A stretch of DNA of 59,423 bases. Source: Lachnospiraceae bacterium NK4A144. Lineage in GTDB: Bacteria; Bacillota; Clostridia; Lachnospirales; Lachnospiraceae. The notes under the pieces were generated by a model. It ran no database searches, was not told where the DNA came from, and saw only the letters and a program-made list of their open reading frames with translations. The stretch lies in NCBI GenBank assembly GCA_000424365.1, contig AUJT01000025.1, positions 1 through 59,423 of the forward strand, read 5' to 3'. The position numbers were made by a program, and so were the translations under genes. Positions 1-9,981 of the stretch are shown one piece after another (the first letter of the stretch is position 1; each line of letters opens with the position of its first letter).

Positions 1-147
1 GTTACTGTTCACTCGCTTACAGCTCGCTCACGTAACGGATTTTGCCAATTAAATCGCCTTCGGCGATGGACAAAATCCAGTGGCTATTCATCGTTATTGA
101 TCGTAAACTCCGCAGCGTAGTGCTCCGTTTACGTGTGAACTGTTACG
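1..147. repeat. Composite nested palindromic element, family A
   Basis: The element is bounded by imperfect inverted ends (GTTACTGTTCAC at 1-12 against GTGTGAACTGTTAC at 133-146). Inside are three stems: GTTAC/GTAAC closing bases 1-36, GGATTTTG/CAAAATCC enclosing ATCGCC/GGCGAT at about 38-80, and CGTAAAC/GTTTACG at about 101-133. The first 37 bases recur at 9461-9497 with 35 of 37 identities, and a weak partial copy starts near 19731. No protein is encoded. It lies just downstream of the minus-strand lipoprotein gene and could end its transcript, but there is no T-run, so a dispersed repeat is the better reading. Confidence 0.6.
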
Positions 148-163
148 TTTTAACTTTCAATTA

Positions 164-946
164 TTACATCTCTTCAAGTGAGAAATCGATTGTTGATAAT
201 GTGCCTTCATCAAAGCCGATCGTAAGCTTGAACTGACAATCCTTTGATGTATATACATCGTACTCAACTTCATCTGATTCGCAGCTGTCCGGTGCGCTGA
301 GATCGTAATCTGTTACACCAAACTGCTTGAAGAGCTTTCCAAGATCATCAGCGTACTTCTTAACTTCTGAGATCTGTGTATCTGACGGAGAATCAATATC
401 CTTGAAATCCTCCATGTCTTCCTTTGCAGAATCCTCATCACCTTCATAATAAGCTGTGAGCCACTTAAGTCTTGCCTTATCAAGGTCTCCTGCCTTGTCT
501 TTTATAGCATCTGCAGAATCAACCTTTTCCTCTGCCATAGATGACTTATTTGCATATACTGTTACACCAACAGAGTTGTCATCACCGATATATGCTTCTG
601 CGGACCAGTCCTCACCGTCATAAGAACCTGCTGTTACATCATTGTTTACGTCTGTGCTTTCCTCTTCGGAATCATCTTCTTCTATTGTATCACCATCTGT
701 GATCTCTTCAGATGCGCTGTCGTCTGCAACCTGTCCTTCAGCTTCTGCTGTATCGGAATCTACAACTGCGCCTGCACCTTCATCAGCTACTGATCCACCG
801 GATTTTTCTGCCTCATCAGCAGGTACGGAAGGTGAAGATCCAACCCAGTCAGATGATGCTGCAGCTGCACATCCTGTAAGAGATGATGCAAGCATGGCGG
901 CTGTCACCAATATACATGCAACTTTAGAAATAACGATTTTCTTCAT
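164..946 (-). CDS. Acidic lipoprotein of unknown function
   Basis: The product is a 260-residue exported lipoprotein. The ATG at 946 follows AAAGGAG at good spacing. A basic N-terminus and hydrophobic stretch end in the lipobox LTGC, with Cys26 as the predicted lipidation site. Residues of about 30-115 are low-complexity and rich in Ala, Ser, Asp and Glu, which looks like a disordered wall-spanning linker. The C-terminal half (about 115-260) is a compact domain ending in DFSLEEM, perhaps extracellular and solute- or wall-facing. I recognise no family for it. It appears to be monocistronic: the 199-base spacer before it contains a long palindrome, and repeat family A lies beyond its stop. Confidence 0.8.
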   Translation of the reverse strand: MKKIVISKVACILVTAAMLASSLTGCAAAASSDWVGSSPSVPADEAEKSGGSVADEGAGAVVDSDTAEAEGQVADDSASEEITDGDTIEEDDSEEESTDVNNDVTAGSYDGEDWSAEAYIGDDNSVGVTVYANKSSMAEEKVDSADAIKDKAGDLDKARLKWLTAYYEGDEDSAKEDMEDFKDIDSPSDTQISEVKKYADDLGKLFKQFGVTDYDLSAPDSCESDEVEYDVYTSKDCQFKLTIGFDEGTLSTIDFSLEEM

Positions 947-1031
947 ATTTCTCCTTTCAAGCATTGCCGTATCTTACGGCTATCCTTATCTTTTTTAATT
1001 TAATTTCAATGAAATTCCTATAAGTTAAAGA

Positions 1032-1102
1032 TACTGCAGCAAGCAATATCCAACGGTGTAAATAATATCACACCGCTGGATTTAATACTACCTGTTGCAG
1101 TA
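1032..1102. repeat. Nested palindrome, possible terminator
   Basis: An inner 12-bp stem (1048-1059 with 1070-1081, one mismatch) is enclosed by TACTGCA/TTGCAGTA arms at 1032 and 1095. It lies between the stop of the aconitase-family gene and the lipoprotein gene. There is no T-run on either side, so termination is uncertain. It has the same nested architecture as the other intergenic palindromes in this window. Confidence 0.5.
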
Positions 1103-1145
1103 AATCTTAAACAAAGATTAATAAACTGTATACAATTTCCTAACT

Positions 1146-3419
1146 TTAATCCACCCTATTGAAATTGATAAGGCATCCATCAAGGATTATCTGTCTCTCG
1201 TTATCGGTGAGTCCGCCCAGAGAAAGATGGAATTCATTCAGAGCTCCATCCTTAACCGCATATGCTGTGATGTCATCCTTTCTTTCCTCTACAGCCTTAC
1301 GGATTCCCGGTACAAAGATGTAATCGAGATTTTTGAAAGGAAGCTCACCCTTTTCGATGATGAAAGGAAGCATTCCCCAGTTAATAAGGTTGCTGCGGTA
1401 TCTCTTTGTCGCATATTCTGTAGCGATATTTGCCCAGCCGCCGAGTACTTTCTGACAGGATGCCGCCTGCTCACGAGCAGAACCGTCACCCGGCTTTACT
1501 GCGTAGATCGTGGAACCTACACCTGTATTATCCCAGTTCATATCCGGGAACTGCTTCTTGATAGCATCTAAGGTACTCTGCATTTCCGCAGAAGCTTCTA
1601 CCACCTTCTGCATTGCATTCACGCCGTCTTCACGCGCTTTTTCAAATGCCTGTACTTCCTTTGCACGTCCAACGTACGCCGGATCCTTTCTGGACAGAGT
1701 GAATTCTGCGAGTCCGAGCGGATTTGAACGGTAGGAGCTTGTTTCTCCGGACGGTATCAGCTCATCTGTGGTTGTTACAGGATCGTGGATCTCGGATACG
1801 CATTTTAAGAGCAGATTTTCTGTAAGTGCGGACATCTCCGGCCAATCCTTGATGTTTGGACCAAGAACCAGTTCCTGAGTCTCATCTGCTTCTCCCTTTG
1901 AATCAAATACTCTCTTTTCATAAATAGCGCTGTCAAAGAAGTACTTATACTTACCGATCTGAACATCCATCTCTGTTGCAGGAGTAAGGATTCCCTTATT
2001 TGCAGCTGTTGCAGCAATTGAACGGGCATCCATAAGTGCAACACTTGAGATCTGACCATTCTGAACCTTTGAACCTTCACGGTTCGGGAAGTTACGTGTT
2101 GAATGACGGATAGAGAATGCATTGTTTGCCGGAGTATCGCCTGCACCGAAGCAAGGTCCGCAGAAACAGGTCTTAACTACTACACCTGCATCAAGGAACT
2201 TCATCATAGCGCCGTTCTTAACAAGTTCTGCATAGATCGGTGTAGATGCAGGATATACGCTCATTGTAAACTCATTGTTTCCAATATCGGCACCATTCAG
2301 GATATCAGCCGCAGCACAAAGGTTTTCAAATCCACCGCCTGCACATCCTGCGATGATTCCCTGATCTACGAGAAGCTTTCCATCTCTGATCTTGCTATGA
2401 AGATCAAACTTCACCTTGTCGCCAAATGATACCTGCGCACGCTTCTCAACGTCTGCGAGGATGTCAGAAAGGTTTGCATTAACTTCTTCGATCGTATATG
2501 TATTTGACGGATGAAAAGGCATTGCGATCATAGGCTTTATAGCAGAGAGATCTACAGTCACTACCTCGTCGTAATATGCCACTGATCCGGGATTCAGCTC
2601 CTTGTAATCACCTGCACGACCGTGAAGCGCAAGGAACTCCTCTGTCTCAGCATCTGTCCTCCAGATAGAAGAAAGGCAGGTTGTTTCTGTCGTCATTACG
2701 TCAACGCCGATACGGAAATCCATGGAAAGTTTTGAAACGCCCGGTCCTACAAATTCCATTACACGGTTCTTTACGATACCATCCTTAAATAGATTTCCGA
2801 TAAGTGCGAGTGCCACGTCCTGAGGTCCTACGCCAAACTGCGGCTCACCTGTGAGGTAGATCGCCACTACTCCCGGATAGTCAATATCATAGGTCTGCGA
2901 AAGAAGCTGTTTTACAAGCTCCGGTCCACCCTCTCCCATTGCCATGGTTCCGAGCGCTCCGTAACGGGTATGGGAATCAGATCCAAGGATCATCTTTCCG
3001 CAGCCTGCCAGCATCTCACGTGCATACTGGTGGATTACTGCCTGATGAGGCGGTACATAGGTTCCGCCATATTTTCTGGCAGCAGTAAGACCGAATACAT
3101 GGTCATCCTCGTTGATAGTTCCGCCTACTGCGCAGAGAGAATTATGACAGTTAGTCAGTACGTAGGGAATAGGGAACTTCTTTAATCCCGATGCTCTCGC
3201 TGTCTGGATGATACCGACATAAGTAATATCATGGGATGTTATACAGTCAAACTTAACCTTCAGTTTGTCCATGTTTCCGGATGTATTATGTGATGAAAGG
3301 ATGCCATACGCTATAGTTCCCTTCTTTGCTTCATCCTTTGATACTCCGGCTTCCGATGCCCACTCAGTTCCATTAACGAGAAAAGCTCCGCTGCCTTTTA
3401 CAGTTACCGCATCTGTCAT
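1146..3419 (-). CDS. Hydratase of the aconitase superfamily (YbhJ-like)
   Basis: The 757-residue product aligns in architecture with the aconitase superfamily: a long three-domain catalytic body followed by a swivelling C-terminal domain. The expected Fe-S cysteines are visible in [10 protein letters not shown] and [11 protein letters not shown], matching the positions of the GSCTN and CGPC motifs of true aconitases. Upstream are GSDSHTRYG and an MGEGGPE segment. The divergent GCAGGG motif argues against citrate aconitase itself and for the uncharacterised YbhJ-like hydratase group; the substrate is unknown. The ATG at 3419 follows TAGGAGG; a longer reading to 3446 lacks a good RBS. A perfect 16-bp palindrome just upstream may be an operator. 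Confidence 0.8.
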   Translation of the reverse strand: MTDAVTVKGSGAFLVNGTEWASEAGVSKDEAKKGTIAYGILSSHNTSGNMDKLKVKFDCITSHDITYVGIIQTARASGLKKFPIPYVLTNCHNSLCAVGGTINEDDHVFGLTAARKYGGTYVPPHQAVIHQYAREMLAGCGKMILGSDSHTRYGALGTMAMGEGGPELVKQLLSQTYDIDYPGVVAIYLTGEPQFGVGPQDVALALIGNLFKDGIVKNRVMEFVGPGVSKLSMDFRIGVDVMTTETTCLSSIWRTDAETEEFLALHGRAGDYKELNPGSVAYYDEVVTVDLSAIKPMIAMPFHPSNTYTIEEVNANLSDILADVEKRAQVSFGDKVKFDLHSKIRDGKLLVDQGIIAGCAGGGFENLCAAADILNGADIGNNEFTMSVYPASTPIYAELVKNGAMMKFLDAGVVVKTCFCGPCFGAGDTPANNAFSIRHSTRNFPNREGSKVQNGQISSVALMDARSIAATAANKGILTPATEMDVQIGKYKYFFDSAIYEKRVFDSKGEADETQELVLGPNIKDWPEMSALTENLLLKCVSEIHDPVTTTDELIPSGETSSYRSNPLGLAEFTLSRKDPAYVGRAKEVQAFEKAREDGVNAMQKVVEASAEMQSTLDAIKKQFPDMNWDNTGVGSTIYAVKPGDGSAREQAASCQKVLGGWANIATEYATKRYRSNLINWGMLPFIIEKGELPFKNLDYIFVPGIRKAVEERKDDITAYAVKDGALNEFHLSLGGLTDNERQIILDGCLINFNRVD

Positions 3420-3462
3420 TTGATTCCTCCTATTGTTGCTTCTCACTCTTTCGCACTAAAAT

Positions 3463-3478
3463 ACTAAAGCGCTTTAGT
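3463..3478. promoter_or_regulatory. Perfect 16-bp palindromic operator candidate
   Basis: ACTAAAGCGCTTTAGT is a perfect palindrome 43 bases upstream of the hydratase start and directly after the glgP terminator. The central AAAGCGCTTT resembles binding sites of LacI/CcpA-type regulators, which have a central CG. Position and symmetry suggest a repressor site. The regulator is not in this window. Confidence 0.5.
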
Positions 3479-3481
3479 TCC

Positions 3482-3512
3482 AAAAAAGGGAGACGAGGAT
3501 TGATCGCCTCCC
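3482..3512 (-). terminator. Intrinsic terminator of glgP
   Basis: Read on the minus strand, GGGAGGCGA pairs with TCGTCTCCC around a short loop and is followed by TTTTTT. It starts 26 bases after the glgP stop. Confidence 0.85.
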
Positions 3513-3538
3513 TTAACTGATTTGTAAATGAACCTGTT

Positions 3539-6025
3539 TTATTTACGTCCTGTCGAAGCCGGCTTCTTTGGAAGCACAACCTTGTCGAGATGCCAGATCT
3601 CGTCGACATATTCCTGAATAGTACGGTCGGATGAGAACTTTCCGACAGCTGCTACATTAAGGATGGCCTTTCTCGCCCATTCCTTCTTGTCTCTGTACTG
3701 AGCCTCGACCTTTTCCTGAGCCTCCGCATAGGAGCGGAAATCTTTCAGGATAAAGTATGTGTCTGCTCTGTCCGTACTAAGTGTATTAAGGAGCGAATTG
3801 TAGAGATCGCGGAATCTTTCCGGATCGTCCTTCGCATAAAAACCATTTATGAGCTGTGTCAGTACATCGCGGATCTCCTGATCTCTGTTGAAGATATCCA
3901 TCGGATTGTAATCTCTGTTGCGCTCATGCTCCATGACTTCATCTGCGGACATACCAAAGATGAACATGTTCTCTTCGCCAACTTCCTCTGCCATCTCAAC
4001 ATTTGCACCATCCATAGTACCTATAGTCAGTGCACCGTTCAGCATGAACTTCATACAGCCTGTACCGGAAGCTTCCTTTGATGCAGTCGAGATCTGCTCA
4101 GAAACGTCAGCCGCAGCAAATATGAGCTCGGCGTTGGACACTCTGTAATCCTCGATAAATACGACTTTGATCTTATTTCCGATGCTTGCGTCATTATTAA
4201 TGACATCAGCAACCGAATTAATAAGCTTGATGGTAAGCTTCGCATTACGATAGCCTGCCGCTGCCTTTGCACCAAAGATAAAAGTACGAGGATAGAAATC
4301 CATATTCGGATTACGCTTTATCTTATTGTACAGATACATAACATGCAGAATGTTCATGAGCTGTCTCTTGTACTCGTGGAGACGCTTAACCTGCACATCA
4401 AAGATAGATCTGGGATCTACCTCGACACCGTTATGATCAAGGATATATTTTGCCAGACGCTCTTTATTCTTGAACTTTATGTTCATGAACTCATTCTGCG
4501 CCTTTTTATCCTCGGCATAGACCTCGATACCATGGATCTTTGGCAGATCCGTGATCCATTCCGGTCCTACATGATCTGTTACCCAGTCTGCGAGGAGCGG
4601 ATTTGCATGAAGCAGGAATCTACGCTGAGTGATACCGTTAGTCTTATTATTGAACTTCTTTGGCATCATCTCGTTGAAGTCCTTAAGTTCGCGCTTCTTA
4701 AGGATCTCCGTATGAAGTCTTGCCACACCGTTTACAGAGAAACCTGCACAGATAGCGAGATATGCCATACGAATCTGTCCATCGTAGATGATAGCCATGT
4801 TCTTGATCTTTTCCTGATCGTTCGGATACTTCTCCTGTATGCGCAAGCAGAATCTCCGGTTGATCTCCTCAACGATCTGATAGATTCTCGGAAGCAGTCT
4901 TGAGAACAGCTCGATAGGCCACTTTTCAAGCGCTTCTGACATGATCGTATGATTTGTATATGCACAGGTATGGGTTGTTACTTCCCATGCCTCATCCCAT
5001 GAGAGATCGTAGTCATCCATTAGAACACGCATAAGCTCCGGCACTGCTACAGTCGGATGTGTGTCGTTCAGCTGGAAGATATTCTTGTCTGCAAAATGAT
5101 GGATATCATCATGCTTACGCATATACTTCTCAACCGCTTCCTGAACTGATGCAGAGATAAAGAAATACTGCTGCTTCAGACGAAGCTCTTTACCTGCATA
5201 GTGGTTATCATTAGGGTAAAGCACTTCAACAATGTTGCGGGCAAGATTTTCCTGCTCAACAGCCTTCTTGTAGTCACCCTTATCAAAAGAATCAAGCTGG
5301 AAGCACTCTACAGGCTCTGCATCCCATACACGGAGCGTATTTACGATTCCATTGCCGTATCCAACGATAGGCATATCGTACGGGATCGCCATAACGGACT
5401 GATATCCCTCCTGTACAAAGTGATTTCTGCCGTCGGCACCGGTCTCTACCTTTACGAAACCGCCAAACTTAACTTCTTTTTTGTACTCTCTCCGGCGAAG
5501 CTCGAAAGGATTTCCCTCTCTAAGCCAGTCATCCGGGATTTCTATCTGATAGCCGTTACGTATCTGCTGCTTGAACATACCGTAACGATATCTGATACCG
5601 CATCCATAGGAGCTGTATCCAAGTGTCGCAAGCGAATCAAGAAAACATGCTGCCAGACGTCCAAGACCACCGTTTCCGAGTGCTGCATCCGGTTCCTGAT
5701 CCTCAACGACATTCAGATCTATTCCCATTTCGTCCAATGCTTCTTTTACTTCTTTGTACTCACAAAGATTAATAAGGTTATTGCCAAGCGCACGTCCCAT
5801 CAGAAATTCCATGGAAAGATAGTAGACCGTCTTCGGATCTTCTTTCTCATATACTTCCTGAGTCTCCATCCACTTCTCAATGATCGTGTCCTTTACTGCG
5901 TAGCAGACAGCCTGAAACAGCTGCTGTTCATCTGCTTCACGTACAGTTTTGCGATAAAGCATCCTAAGATTGGACTCAATAGTTTCTTTGAACTTTGCCT
6001 TGTCGAATTTCGGTTTGCTTACCAT
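3539..6025 (-). CDS. glgP: Glycogen/maltodextrin phosphorylase
   Basis: An 828-residue GT35 phosphorylase, which releases glucose-1-phosphate from alpha-1,4-glucans in the cytoplasm using pyridoxal phosphate. Visible signatures are DEEQQLFQ and YLSMEFLMGR near the N-terminus, EPDAALGNGGLGRLAACFLDS, and the PLP-lysine region EASGTGCMKFMLNGALTIGT near residue 660. The usual GTGNMKF has Cys in place of Asn here; the PLP lysine itself is present. The length is normal. The ATG at 6025 follows CAGGGGG. The gene lies 132 bases downstream of ileS, but that spacer holds a long hairpin (CCGCGATAC/GTATCGCGG), so separate control is possible. It works with glgC/glgD at 20-22 kb in glycogen turnover. Confidence 0.97.
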   Translation of the reverse strand: MVSKPKFDKAKFKETIESNLRMLYRKTVREADEQQLFQAVCYAVKDTIIEKWMETQEVYEKEDPKTVYYLSMEFLMGRALGNNLINLCEYKEVKEALDEMGIDLNVVEDQEPDAALGNGGLGRLAACFLDSLATLGYSSYGCGIRYRYGMFKQQIRNGYQIEIPDDWLREGNPFELRRREYKKEVKFGGFVKVETGADGRNHFVQEGYQSVMAIPYDMPIVGYGNGIVNTLRVWDAEPVECFQLDSFDKGDYKKAVEQENLARNIVEVLYPNDNHYAGKELRLKQQYFFISASVQEAVEKYMRKHDDIHHFADKNIFQLNDTHPTVAVPELMRVLMDDYDLSWDEAWEVTTHTCAYTNHTIMSEALEKWPIELFSRLLPRIYQIVEEINRRFCLRIQEKYPNDQEKIKNMAIIYDGQIRMAYLAICAGFSVNGVARLHTEILKKRELKDFNEMMPKKFNNKTNGITQRRFLLHANPLLADWVTDHVGPEWITDLPKIHGIEVYAEDKKAQNEFMNIKFKNKERLAKYILDHNGVEVDPRSIFDVQVKRLHEYKRQLMNILHVMYLYNKIKRNPNMDFYPRTFIFGAKAAAGYRNAKLTIKLINSVADVINNDASIGNKIKVVFIEDYRVSNAELIFAAADVSEQISTASKEASGTGCMKFMLNGALTIGTMDGANVEMAEEVGEENMFIFGMSADEVMEHERNRDYNPMDIFNRDQEIRDVLTQLINGFYAKDDPERFRDLYNSLLNTLSTDRADTYFILKDFRSYAEAQEKVEAQYRDKKEWARKAILNVAAVGKFSSDRTIQEYVDEIWHLDKVVLPKKPASTGRK

Positions 6026-6157
6026 ATCAAACCCCCTGATTTTTTGGCATCTGCCGCCCTACCGGCATCTGCAATCCTGTGCCTACATGTTGCCCGCGAT
6101 ACCCGTACTCCCCAGTAACAGTATCGCGGTGGGTAAAGCTCACTTCTTATTTAGTTT

Positions 6158-9100
6158 TCATACCTTGCTGACACCGAGTGTTACGTGCTCATCGTTGATA
6201 TCCCATTCCTTGGTATATCCTGATGCGCCGGCGAGGTCGATAGCATCTGCCATGGTCTCACCCTTAACTATATCGGCATTATTGATGAGGTATTTCTCAA
6301 GCTTGTCATTTCCGCTCATGGAGATAACGATCTTGTCCATAACCTCAAATCCTGCTTCCTTACGCATTGTCTGGATCTTGCTGATAAGCTCACGTACGTA
6401 GCCTTCCTCAAGAAGCTCAGGTGTAAGGTTTGTGTCGAGAACGACTGTCATATTTGCATCGCTCTGCTCTACAAAGCCTTCCTTATTGCTCATTTCGATA
6501 AGCAGGTCTTCTTCTGATAATACAACGTCTGTTCCATCAAAGTCAAACTTAAGAGAACCCTCTGCCTTAAGCGTATCCATTGCAGCATTTCCGTCAAGTG
6601 CAGAAAGTGCTTCCTTGATCTTTCCAAGAACTTTTCCGTACTTAGGACCTACTGTTCTGAGCTGCGGCTTGAAGGTATAGGTTGTAAATGCTCTTACGTC
6701 ATCAGAGAACTGAACTTCCTTTACATTAAGCTCATCTGCGATGATGTCACGATAGAAATCAGATATTGCAGCAGCCTTTACATACATATTTCCAATCGGC
6801 TGACGGTTCTTGATACCGCTTTCATTTCTGGCTGCACGGCCGAGAACAACGATATCCTGAACTTCTTCCATATCTTTCTCAAGCTCTGTGTTGATGAACT
6901 TCTCATCAGCAACCGGATAATCGCAAAGGTGGATCGATTCCGGAGCTTCCTTATTTACAGAAAGAACAAGGTTCTGATAGATCTGCTCTGTCATGAACGG
7001 GATCATCGGAGCCGCTGCCTTACTGATAGTAACGAGGCAGGTGTAAAGGGTCATGTATGCGTTGATCTTATCCTGCTCCATTCCCTTTGCCCAGAATCTC
7101 TTACGGCATCTTCTTACATACCAGTTACTAAGCTCATCTACAAACTGCTGGAGAGTCTTAGCTGCCTCTGTGATCCTGTACTTATCGAGATAAGAATCTG
7201 TAGTCTTTACCGTACTCTGGAGACGGGACAGGATCCACTGATCCATTACGCTCAGGCTGTCCTTATCCAGATTGTGTCTGGAAGCGTCAAATTCATCGAT
7301 ATTTGCGTACAGTACATAGAATGCGTATGTATTCCAGAGAGTTCCCATGAACTTTCTCTGTCCTTCCATAACTGCTCTGTCATGGAAACGGTTAGGAAGC
7401 CACGGTGCACTGTTTACATAGAAATACCAGCGGATCGCATCTGCGCCAAACTTATCCAAAGCCTCAAAAGGATCTACCGCATTTCCCTTGGACTTACTCA
7501 TCTTATTTCCGTCTTCATCAAGAACGAGACCAAGTACGATTACATTCTTGTATGCCGGACGGTTAAAGAGCAGTGTAGACTCAGCGTGAAGTGAGTAGAA
7601 CCATCCACGTGTCTGGTCAACAGCCTCGGAAATAAATGCTGCCGGGAACTGCTGCTCGAATGTCTCCTTATTTTCAAAAGGATAATGGTGCTGTGCAAAA
7701 GGCATTGCTCCTGAATCGAACCAGCAGTCAATAACTTCCGGTACTCTCTTCATTGTGCCGCCGCACTTCTCACACTTGCAGGTGATCTCATCGATGAACG
7801 GACGGTGAAGCTCTACTGTCTTTGCCTTTTCGTTTCCGGACAGTCTGTAAAGCTCTTCTCTGGAACCGATGGAAAGTCTCTCTCCGCAGTCCGGGCACTC
7901 CCAGATATTCAGCGGAGTTCCCCAATAACGGTTACGGGATACAGCCCAGTCCTGGATATTTCTGATCCACTCGCCGAAACGTCCTGTTCCGATAGTCTGC
8001 GGGATCCAGTTAATCTCCTCATTGTTCTTTACGAGGTCATCACGAACCTCTGTCATCTTGATGAACCATGACTCACGAGCATAGTAGATGAGCGGAGTAT
8101 CACATCTCCAGCAGAAAGGATAATCATGCTCAAACTTCGGTGCTGAGAAGAGAAGTCCGCGTGCATCGAGGTCCTTCAGAACTTCCGGATCTGCATCCTT
8201 TACAAAGAGACCGTTAAACGGTGTCTCCGGCTTCATGCAACCCTTGTCATCTACGAACTGTACGAGAGGCATATCGTACTTACGGCCTACACGGGCATCA
8301 TCTTCACCGAATGCAGGAGCGATATGTACGACACCGGTACCATCTTCCATAGTTACGTAGTCATCAACTACTACGAAATGAGCCTTTTTGTGCTGCTTTT
8401 CGGACTCTTTTGCTGCACATTCAAAGAGGGGCTCATATTCCATGCGCTCCATGCTCTTTCCGTCAAACTCCTCGAGGATCTCGTAAGGAGCTGTCGGTGC
8501 ATCCTCTCCGCCGAGAACCTTCTCACAAAGAGCCTTTGCAAGGTAATATGTGTAGCCGTCAGCTGTCTTTACCTTTACGTACTTCTCCTCCGGATTTACG
8601 CAGAGTGCAACGTTACTCGGAAGTGTCCAGGGTGTGGTTGTCCATGCGAGGATATACTCGTCCTTATCCTTTACCTTGAATCGTGCGATCGCTGAACGCT
8701 CTTTTACTGCCTTATAGCCCTGAGCTACCTCATGGCTGGAAAGAGGAGTACCACAGCGAGGGCAGTAAGGAACTACCTTGAATCCCTTGTAAAGAAGACC
8801 CTTATTCCAGATCTCATTGAGAGCCCACCACTCAGACTCGATATAGTTATCCTCGTATGTTACATAAGGATGCTCCATGTCAGCCCAGAAACCAACCTGA
8901 TCGGAGAACTTCTCCCACATTCCCTTATACTTCCATACGGATTCCTTACATTCCTTGATGAAAGGCTCAAGACCATACTTCTCGATCTGTTCCTTTCCGT
9001 CGAGGCCGAGCTTTTTCTCTACTTCAAGCTCAACCGGAAGACCATGTGTATCCCAGCCGGCCTTTCTCGGTACGTAGTAGCCCTTCATTGTACGGTATCT

Positions 9101-9313
9101 CGGGATCATATCCTTGATAACACGAGTGAGAACGTGTCCGATATGCGGCTTTCCGTTTGCTGTCGGCGGTCCATCATAAAATGTGTATGTTTCGCACTTT
9201 TTTCTTGTGTCCATGGACTTCTGGAATACGTCATGATCTTTCCAGAATTTCTCGATTGTCTTCTCACGCTCCACAAAGTTCATGTCTGTATTGACTTTAC
9301 TGTAGACTGACAT
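6158..9313 (-). CDS. ileS: Isoleucyl-tRNA synthetase
   Basis: A 1051-residue class I aminoacyl-tRNA synthetase that charges tRNA-Ile. The HIGH signature is at residues 57-60 (PHIGH) and KMSKS occurs near residue 600 (GNKMSKSKGN). GWDTHGLPVE is the family segment following the catalytic start, and the editing (CP1) and anticodon-binding regions are full length. Its length and the PPTANGKPHIGH form suggest the longer type 2 IleRS, the class often less sensitive to mupirocin; that is inference from family knowledge. The ATG at 9313 follows GAAAGGAG. Expression is controlled by the T-box leader at 9353-9667. Confidence 0.97.
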   Translation of the reverse strand: MSVYSKVNTDMNFVEREKTIEKFWKDHDVFQKSMDTRKKCETYTFYDGPPTANGKPHIGHVLTRVIKDMIPRYRTMKGYYVPRKAGWDTHGLPVELEVEKKLGLDGKEQIEKYGLEPFIKECKESVWKYKGMWEKFSDQVGFWADMEHPYVTYEDNYIESEWWALNEIWNKGLLYKGFKVVPYCPRCGTPLSSHEVAQGYKAVKERSAIARFKVKDKDEYILAWTTTPWTLPSNVALCVNPEEKYVKVKTADGYTYYLAKALCEKVLGGEDAPTAPYEILEEFDGKSMERMEYEPLFECAAKESEKQHKKAHFVVVDDYVTMEDGTGVVHIAPAFGEDDARVGRKYDMPLVQFVDDKGCMKPETPFNGLFVKDADPEVLKDLDARGLLFSAPKFEHDYPFCWRCDTPLIYYARESWFIKMTEVRDDLVKNNEEINWIPQTIGTGRFGEWIRNIQDWAVSRNRYWGTPLNIWECPDCGERLSIGSREELYRLSGNEKAKTVELHRPFIDEITCKCEKCGGTMKRVPEVIDCWFDSGAMPFAQHHYPFENKETFEQQFPAAFISEAVDQTRGWFYSLHAESTLLFNRPAYKNVIVLGLVLDEDGNKMSKSKGNAVDPFEALDKFGADAIRWYFYVNSAPWLPNRFHDRAVMEGQRKFMGTLWNTYAFYVLYANIDEFDASRHNLDKDSLSVMDQWILSRLQSTVKTTDSYLDKYRITEAAKTLQQFVDELSNWYVRRCRKRFWAKGMEQDKINAYMTLYTCLVTISKAAAPMIPFMTEQIYQNLVLSVNKEAPESIHLCDYPVADEKFINTELEKDMEEVQDIVVLGRAARNESGIKNRQPIGNMYVKAAAISDFYRDIIADELNVKEVQFSDDVRAFTTYTFKPQLRTVGPKYGKVLGKIKEALSALDGNAAMDTLKAEGSLKFDFDGTDVVLSEEDLLIEMSNKEGFVEQSDANMTVVLDTNLTPELLEEGYVRELISKIQTMRKEAGFEVMDKIVISMSGNDKLEKYLINNADIVKGETMADAIDLAGASGYTKEWDINDEHVTLGVSKV

Positions 9314-9352
9314 TTGTTTTTGCTCCTTTCAAATGTTCCTAAAAAATAGTAA

Positions 9353-9667
9353 AAAGGGTCCTCTTCCTATGCCTATAGGACGGGGACCCTTGTGTTCTTT
9401 CCGTTATACCACCTATATGCACCGTGACTGCACAATTTCCAGCCGGTCTCCCGACTATTGGTTACGGTTCACTCGCTTTCAGCTCGCTCACGTAACGAAT
9501 ATTGAACATTCATACATCATGCACCATTCCTGTAACGGGGAATGCAACCGGATTGACTTAATGAGTTTCGTGAAGCGTTTCCGCACCACTACGCCGTTCA
9601 GAGTCACAGCTCGGAAGTGATATCTTCGTCATAGCCTTTAACAGATTGCTGTAATAAAATCACAGAT
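9353..9667 (-). promoter_or_regulatory. T-box leader of ileS with terminator
   Basis: On the minus strand the leader has a Stem I-like region (the GTAGTGGTGCGGAAAC segment near 9570-9592). Next comes a candidate Ile specifier ATT followed by A near 9560, and then the T-box core AGGTGGTATAACGGAA at 9399-9414. An intrinsic terminator follows (AAGGGTCC/GGACCCTT, 9353-9391) with a T-run. Uncharged tRNA-Ile should stabilise the antiterminator and allow ileS transcription. A copy of palindrome family A occupies 9461-9497, between Stem I and the T-box core. Confidence 0.88.
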
Positions 9668-9673
9668 GGCTTT

Positions 9674-9703
9674 ATTATATGCACTTGTGCAGGGTAATGT
9701 CAA
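9674..9703 (-). promoter_or_regulatory. Sigma-A promoter of the ileS leader
   Basis: On the minus strand TTGACA and TATAAT are separated by 18 bases, both perfect hexamers. Transcription should start near 9667, giving a leader of about 350 nt before the ileS ATG. Confidence 0.85.
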
Positions 9704-9913
9704 TGATGGGATAAGTAAAAAAGCTACTAATCACTTTTCTTTGCCTATGCAAATTGTAGCATGCCTAACCTAGTAGTCAACACCACTGATAAAACATCAT
9801 ATTGATTTCATGTGTGTTAAAAAATACATCTATGAGTTTTTGTCTATGCTAAAATTCAGTTATGTCAGAGTTTCTTGCTGTGTCTATGGGGTAGGGTGCA
9901 GCATATTCATACG

Positions 9914-9942
9914 AAACCCGCAGTAAATGCGTGTTTCTGATT
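9914..9942. repeat. 29-bp hairpin repeat, copy 1
   Basis: The 29 bases starting GAAACCCGCAGTAAATGCG are identical to 46228-46256. They fold as GAAAC-CGC with GCG-GTTTC around a loop AGTAAAT. The repeat lies 40 bases upstream of the nrdI-like start. Apart from this repeat, the spacer between 9704 and 9981 shows no gene. Confidence 0.7.
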
Positions 9943-9981
9943 GACTGCTTCTTAATCATATGTATTGAAGGGGGATTATTT

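Noticed and set aside
4064-4084. Cys in place of Asn in the glgP motif GTGNMKF as possible loss of function
   Set aside because: The PLP lysine and surrounding residues are intact and the length is normal. I judged this natural variation within the family.
5201-6118. A 305-codon plus-strand open frame opposite glgP
   Set aside because: It is wholly antisense to the conserved N-terminal half of glycogen phosphorylase, has no RBS and has a composition unlike real proteins here.
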